From Onthophagus taurus (taxonomy: Eukaryota; Arthropoda; Insecta; Coleoptera; Scarabaeidae): a stretch of DNA of 64,000 nucleotides. Position numbers and translations under genes: made by a program. This document shows, in pieces, positions 58,560-64,000 of this stretch (the first letter of the stretch is position 1; the number at the start of each line of letters is the position of its first letter). The stretch is from the NCBI RefSeq assembly GCF_036711975.1, contig NC_091975.1:3598501-3662500 (forward strand), read 5' to 3'. The notes beneath the pieces were generated by a model. That model made no database searches. It saw only the letters and a list, made by a program, of their open reading frames with translations, and was not told the DNA's origin.

Positions 58560-58859
58560 AATGGTGAAATTACCTCTATTTTTTCAGTAAAAAATGTCGG
58601 AATTATCAGAAAATCTTTTAATTCTGTTTCTGTTGCGTTCTTTGTACGGGGGCTTTGAGCTGTGAATATGTAAATATGAGGACACTCCCTGAATCTTAGA
58701 AAATATTCCAATTTAGAATTATAATTTAATAAGTAATCTGTGGGGGTGAAAAGAAAAATAATTTTAAATATAACTCCTATATTAAGATTAAAAACAATTG
58801 TTATGGTAAATTAGAATTTCGTTTAGATTTTCTTTTTACAAAAATATATTTCCATAGAA

Positions 58860-59015
58860 GCCCTGGTCTCTAGAAACATTCGGGTTTAGCCGTGCGTTTC
58901 TTAAGACAGCCGAAAACTCAGGGTTATGATAAGGACGTTACTTTGCATTGTGCAAGTGCATTGTAGTTTCGTAACTATGGCTATGATGCATTAATATATT
59001 GCGAGTTATATGAAA
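58860..59015. repeat. Fold-back repeat family, copy 6
   Basis: It has AGAAACATTCGGGTTTAGCC, then TTAAGACAGCCGAAAACTCAG, GGTTATGATAAGGACGTTAC, GCAAGTGCATTGTAGTTTCG and TATTGCGAGTTATATGAAAT. The tail is the reverse complement of 62455-62530, so this copy reads opposite to copy 8. Confidence 0.65.
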
Positions 59016-59069
59016 TTCCCGGTAGATATAATTAAAAAATAGAATTGAATTTTAAAAAATAGGGGTGAG

Positions 59070-59109
59070 TATGCAACCAACACATCTATCGTGTTAGTTT
59101 GGTTGCATA
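59070..59109. repeat. GGCAACC/TGCAACC-type short hairpin
   Basis: TATGCAACCAACAC at 59070-59083 faces GTGTTAGTTTGGTTGCATA at 59091-59109, an imperfect inverted repeat with a 7-base loop and a small bulge. It lies just after the acyltransferase stop codon. Related single GGCAACC motifs occur about a dozen times in the window. Confidence 0.5.
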
Positions 59110-59119
59110 AAAATGCTTT

Positions 59120-60854
59120 TTATTTTTTTTCTTGGTTTAATTCGTTAAAAACGTCTTCCATAAATTTTCTCGTTTCATCTAATATAAATTGAACGTCATC
59201 TCGACTTTTTATAAACTCATATCTTCCACTCATACATATTCCAAATCGGTTGGCATAAGATCCATGCATAAAAAATATACCTAAAAATTTTAACTTATAA
59301 CTTACATGGATGTAAATAACAAATTTCAGCTTACATTTATTACCAGTATTACCAACAATCGTAAAAATAGCGTACATTTTTCTTCCGCAAACAATTCTTT
59401 CTGTGGGATGATCCAATATGTTCGTTAAAACTATGTGTGTTCGCCTATTTTGTTCCATTAAGAATGCTCGCCATAAGATAGAAGGCATAAAAGAAGATAA
59501 GTAATTAAAAAACATCATGTTTAACAATGGATTAACAGATTGCTTAATTTCCTCAACTTCTCGCCCAGTTTCAATCAAAAATTCTCTCTTTGATCGATTT
59601 CGACATTTCATAACTGTAACTTGGGACACAAAGAAAGCATTCTTCACGTTTTTTATGGAGTCACTGTCCCCATTCATGACATTTTCAATTTGCTTTATAT
59701 CCGATGAAGCTGTTATAGATATATTAAACGGCCCAGATTTAATATTTTTCTTTAAAAAAATTCAATTTTAAAAAAGTTCCACCAAATAAAAATGCTTACC
59801 TTATCTAATATCTTAGAAATCGAATAAATTAATCCAGCTAAAACAACCTGATTGAATCGCACACTTAATTTTTGAGATATAAATTTTATTTTTTCTTTTA
59901 AATCGGGCGAATCTTCCATAATATAAGCAGAAAATTGTTTATAATTTTCGTTTAGATCGTTTTTTGTGGTAAACCCAAATGAATTTTTGGTTAAATAACA
60001 CTTATTGTAATCGATATTTAATTTTTTGTACTTTTCCACTAAATCCAATTTTTTAACGACAACATCTTTATTCGGTTTGCTTAAATGTTTAGTTATAACA
60101 CTTAGAAAACCCATTCCATCCAAAATACAATGATTAGTTTTTAAGAAAATGGCATAATTCCTTTTATTACTAAACCAAACGGGGTGGTTAAATAGAACAA
60201 CTTGAAATAGTTGATCTTTGTAATCATAACTTCGAATACTATCTACGTAATTTAAAATAGTATCGAACGATAAAATATTTTTCTCATTATCTTGTTGATT
60301 TAAAGTTATTCGCGACAAAATCTTATCGAATGTAATTTGATTCTTTAATAAATAATAATAGCCATATGATTTCTGTACGATTGAGTTTAACTGATCGAAA
60401 TCTTGGACGGTTATTTCAACAATCTTCTTTAATTCTTTATAAAAACCTTCAATGTCATCATCGTAATCCACTATTAAAACGGTTATTATATAGGTTTGCT
60501 CATTTTGCATTGCGAAAGAGGCTCCAATTCCGTTTAAAAAACCGCCGAAATCTTCTTTGTGGACGATTTTTAAATAAATTGAAAGAAAAAATTTAAAAAT
60601 TCCAAATGGAATTGTAATCAAAACGACAACAAACCCCATTATAATCAAAACTAAAACAACCAAAATTGATTTTGAAAATGTTTTAGTTTTGTTATTTGAT
60701 TTTAAATAATCTTCTAATCCGGAGCATTGTAAGATTTTCTTAAAAAATGAATCAATTATTGTTAGAGAGATCAATTATAATTAAGATTAATTTGAAGTTT
60801 ACTTACGTTTGCTATTGCGTAAGAAATGGCTAAAATAACCGTAAAGGTATTCAT
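59120..60854 (-). CDS. Wax ester synthase/diacylglycerol acyltransferase-like (WSD) protein
   Basis: Four exons: 60854-60807, 60738-59800, 59749-59335 and 59280-59120, giving about 520 residues. N-terminal hydrophobic segments (VVLVLIIMGFVVVLITIPFG) suggest ER membrane attachment. The acyltransferase active-site motif appears as NHCILDGMG (about residues 218-226). The catalytic His and the Asp-Gly are kept, but the first His of HHxxxDG is Asn. The C-terminal part has the family's VLTNILDHPTERIVCGRKM and HGSYANRFGICMSGRY. Such enzymes esterify fatty alcohols or diacylglycerol with acyl-CoA. Many insects have several paralogues of unknown substrate. Confidence 0.85.
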
Positions 60855-61238
60855 TTTTACTGAAGGATTACCTAAAACGTGCAAAAATCAAATGTTGAAT
60901 TCTTAAATAGTTTTAAAAGCAATAATTGAATTCATTTGTTACTTAGAAACCTTGAATTTGAATAAAAAATCCATTAGACAAGTAAAACAACGATAAATAA
61001 CGCAATTAGAAAAGCTTTCAAATAAGTTTTTATATTCAAAAAAAGTTGGAGAAACAAAAAAGTCTTTATTGTTTTATAAATAGAAATTAAAAAACATATA
61101 TCATTTCGTCAGTCGCACAGTCAAAAAACGGGTACTTTTTTCATTTAGCTTACGATAAAAAGAAAACCGCAGAGCCGAAAATGTCAAATTCAGATAAATG
61201 CCTGTATGGCATTGAAAACAAAGAGAAGGGACTAAAAG

Positions 61239-61420
61239 TAGAACTAACACTAAACCAAGAACTAGAATCATTCGGCTTTAGCTGCCTTATAACACGCACA
61301 GCTAAACCCGAATGTTTCTAGTTCTAGGTATAGTGTTAATTCTACATAGTAACAGTGCTAGTGTAAAACTAGAACTAAAACTAGACCTAGAACTAGAAAT
61401 ATTCCGGTTTAGCCGTATAA
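61239..61420. repeat. Fold-back repeat family, copy 7
   Basis: Two facing arms: GAATCATTCGGCTTTAGCTG and CACAGCTAAACCCGAATG. They are followed by a second AGAAATATTCCGGTTTAGCC arm, all embedded in CTAGTT/AACTAG words. Confidence 0.7.
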
Positions 61421-61611
61421 CTTTATTTATTAAAATTAATAAACAATTTATTGACTAAATATTACTTTCAAAATTAACGGTTTATATTAAAATCAATAAA
61501 TTGATATCAAATAATAATATAATTTATATTAACAATTAATATCTTCCTTATTTTTTTTTTATTTTTCGATGAAGTAAAATTAAGGACGCAATTAAAGTTA
61601 GTTTTTCTCAG

Positions 61612-61806
61612 TTAAAAACGTCTTCCTTTCATCCTCCAAAAAAGAGAAAGAATTTTCCGGAAGTTGGGATGAGCAGGAGATTCTGAAGCGCCGGTCCAGA
61701 GCTTGGAAGCTGCCCGATTCGCGAGAACTCCACATAGCAGAAGCCCCAGTATATCTCGAACGGTTCCCAAACTCGCGCAGTTTTCGCACAATTTTAATCT
61801 ATATAA
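61612..61806 (+). other. Orphan exon-like island
   Basis: A pyrimidine tract ending TTTTTCTCAG immediately precedes an open + frame of about 64 codons ending TAG at 61814. It includes GSWDEQEILKRRSRAWKLPD and APVYLERFPNSRSFRT. G+C is much higher than in the flanks, especially at third positions. I do not recognise it. It could be a terminal exon of a gene whose other exons lie outside or are diverged, or a non-coding island. Confidence 0.3.
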
Positions 61807-62454
61807 AGAAGTAGGAGAAAATAACGACTTTATTTTTTTAATGTTAAAAATTCGGATTTAAAAGGAGCAATAATTAAAACAAAATCCTTTTTTTTTTTTT
61901 GAGGAAGCGAAGTGATCAAAGACTTTTTGAAATCAACATAAATTTACTTTTAAAATTAAAGGTAAGTTTTTAGTAATTAACAAAAGTCTTGGTAAACATT
62001 TAATTATTTTTTTAATTTCAATAATTTTTTTCGATTTAATTCAATTTTTTATTCTTCACAAAAATGGTTGTTAAAAATATGTTTCGAAATTCAATTTTCA
62101 GTTGAAATCAGTGAGGTGTAGTAATTTAAATGTAAAATCAATAGTCGTAACTCCTCATCTGTTGAATATTTTAGCTGGGCAAAGTGTTGGTATTCATGTT
62201 TGTTTAGTTTAACGAACGTGTTTTCGACAATTCGCGATAATGAAATCGCATAATTCATGTTTTCGATAAGCTTAAAACCAGCTTATCGATTTTATTTTAT
62301 AATATTTCTAGATAAATCATTCAAAATCTCCAAAAGTTCGACTCAAATTTCGAGAATTTAATAATTTCTATTTATTATTATGAAGCATTGTTTCAAAGGA
62401 AACAATTTTTTTAACTTAATTTCTATAAATAAAGTTTTAATACTAATGTTATAA

Positions 62455-62890
62455 TGGAAATTTCATATAATTCGCAATATATGAATGCAGGAACCATAGT
62501 TACAAAACTACTATGCACTTGCACTGTCCAACATAAAATTAACATAGCTTAATATTATAGGTATTGTGTAATTTTGCAAAGGAAAAGTTTTGTTTGAAAA
62601 AGAGTGACGTTCTTATGATAACCCTAATAGTGATAGTGCTAGTGTAAAACTAACACTAGACTTAGAACTGGAAACATTCGGATTTAGCCGTAGGTCTCTT
62701 CAGACGACTAAAGCCGAATGATTCTAATTCTAGGTCTTGTGGTAGTTCTAGTTTTAGTTCTTTATTAATTATCTTTTATGCTAACTAGTGCTACCTACCG
62801 GCCATCTTAAGAGAGGTACGGCTAAACGAAATGTTGCTAGTTCTAGTGTTATTCTAGTTTTATTTGTTATTCAGCGCTAAATTTTTATTG
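62455..62890. repeat. Fold-back repeat family, copy 8 (composite)
   Basis: The left part (62455-62640) carries ATTTCATATAATTCGCAATA, CACTTGCACTGTCCAACATA and GCAAAGGAAAAGTTTTG, shared with copies 1, 4 and 6. The right part has the hairpin arms GGAAACATTCGGATTTAGCC and GGCTAAAGCCGAATGATTC-like sequence. It continues with CTAGTTCTAG words, and ends near a TTCAGCGCTAAATTTTTATTG end. It is probably two overlapping insertions. Confidence 0.65.
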
Positions 62891-63355
62891 AGCTATAACG
62901 AACACTGCGTTTCCCGTATTGATCCGTTATATCGAGGTTTCACTGTAATGTCAAATCATATTACATGTTGCATTTTATGTGTGACAAAAAGATTCAAAGT
63001 AAAACTGGTTGCCTACATTAACTTTTTTTATTATCTTTTACGCAAATAAAATAAATTTTTTTGTCATGTTCCGCCGGAAAACTGAAAGGAACTCTTTGTC
63101 TCCGTCTTTTTGCGAAAGCAATATCGGTTTCAGACTTAAAACGATATCACCGGAGAGTGGATGGATTTCGATTTGATAACTCACTTATATCAAACCCAGC
63201 GGGTAGGGTTTTATATTTTATCGAAAAGAAAATGTAAAATGTACTTTACCTAAAAAAGGGAAATATAAAGGGGGAAAGGTTGAATTCAATTTATTTAGAA
63301 TTAATCTCTAAAATAGACTATTTTTTCAAATTAAGTTGTTAATTAAGTTATTGGT

Positions 63356-63487
63356 ATGGAACAACACGGTTTCCACCCTGGACGTTCTGTTGAGACCAAT
63401 CTGTTAGAGTATACTGATTTTCTTTTTTCATTTCTTGATAAGACCGTCTTTCCGAATCTTTATATGTTTAGTTTTGTTTTTTCTTAA
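63356..63487 (+). pseudogene. LINE reverse transcriptase fragment
   Basis: 44 codons read EQHGFHPGRSVETNLLEYTD followed by FLFSFLD. This is the QHGFRPGRSTxTNLLEF motif of jockey/CR1-type non-LTR retrotransposons. It is isolated, with no flanking RT core, and ends in a stop. It is a truncated remnant. Confidence 0.65.
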
Positions 63488-64000
63488 ACTAGATGTAGGA
63501 AGTAACTGTCGCTACTTGCATGTATAAATAAATAATAAAGGAAGCATTTTGAATGTAAATGTTAAAATAGACGCAAACAACAAAATGATGGGGGTGTTCA
63601 CAAATGATAATGCCTACACAAATGCATTCGTATTCAAAACGTTCCTGAAACTCGTATTGTTCTGGTTTTTTGAAAAAATCCTCATTCAAACAATTAATAA
63701 TTTGAGAAAATTCGTGGTTTATTTTAACCAAAATGTCTTCTGTTGTACTTAGAATCTCATTTACCTCGTCTTAACTTGCACGAAAACTTAAACAGCAATT
63801 TAATTTATGTAATTTTGAAGAAATTTTATTTTTACCTTCCTAGTTTTTCATATCCGGTAGTTTTCGAGCGAGAAAGTCAATTTTAGTGTTTTAATTGAAT
63901 CGGCTCCCGAGTTAGATTTAAAAGTTACTTCCAATTTCCGGATACTTTCCAAGAGTCGTGTCTCGAAACCAAACTTTGTTCGAAAACTTTTCGATATAGA

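Larger units (their letters stand above)
58304..59119. other. Intergenic region, Ly6 gene to acyltransferase
   Basis: Ly6 promoter side, the possible gypsy fragment at 58359-58559, a fold-back repeat copy at 58860-59015, and a GGTTGCATA/TATGCAACC inverted pair at 59070-59109. Confidence 0.45.
60855..64000. other. Repeat-rich, gene-poor end of the window
   Basis: 3.1 kb contains fold-back repeat copies 7 and 8, an exon-like GC-rich island at 61612-61806 and a LINE RT remnant at 63356-63487. No intact gene is recognised. Short frames elsewhere are not supported. Confidence 0.5.

Noticed and set aside
1-64000. tRNA, rRNA and CRISPR arrays
   Set aside because: No tRNA B-box with matching arms, rRNA segment or regular spacer-repeat array was seen on either strand by eye.

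Overview
The window is nuclear DNA from an insect: AT-rich, with short introns, GT/AG splice sites and typical insect families (7tm_6 odorant receptor, insect-style class B GPCR, WSD-type acyltransferase, Ly6 protein). A beetle is the best guess, inferred from gene content such as a PDE10A-type phosphodiesterase and GABP-beta. All exon models were assembled by hand from splice consensus and reading phase. Products are named from family motifs, without a database search.

Layout. 1-4.9 kb: no clear gene, one GC-rich exon-like island and decayed transposon-like sequence. 4.9-6.8 kb (+): GA-binding protein beta, with a MITE in its last intron. 7.6-7.9 kb (+): small secreted TIL-like cysteine-rich peptide. 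8.0-10.7 kb (-): a single-exon ORF holding two complete flavin amine oxidase domains in tandem. 11.2-11.8 kb (+): SNX3. 12.9-15.5 kb (-): PDE10A-like dual GAF cyclic nucleotide phosphodiesterase, divergent from 15.9-18.3 kb (+): molybdenum cofactor sulfurase. Their shared 0.43 kb promoter region is internally duplicated. 19-36.6 kb (-): an AJM1-like apical-junction protein with a MYND zinc finger. It can be read as one large gene with alternative short starts. 37.9-39.7 kb (-): complete odorant receptor. 41.1-41.3 kb (-): short ORF behind a TATA box.

43.4-45.4 and 45.6-47.4 kb (-): tandem phospholipase B1-type GDSL lipases. 48.8-51.4 kb (-): divergent class B GPCR. 51.7-56.2 kb (-): ADAMTS metalloprotease with PLAC domain. 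57.8-58.3 kb (-): Ly6/uPAR-type GPI-anchored protein. 59.1-60.9 kb (-): WS/DGAT-like acyltransferase. 60.9-64 kb: repeats, a LINE reverse transcriptase remnant and an unexplained exon-like island.

Mobile DNA is mostly non-autonomous: a fold-back family built on CTAGTT-like words and a hairpin around a TTTAGCCGT core, a short GGCAACC motif, a MITE, and scraps of Tc1/mariner, LINE and Ty3/gypsy elements. The genes do not form an operon-like unit. The only sharing suggested by position is the PDE10-like/MOCOS bidirectional promoter and the tandem lipase pair.
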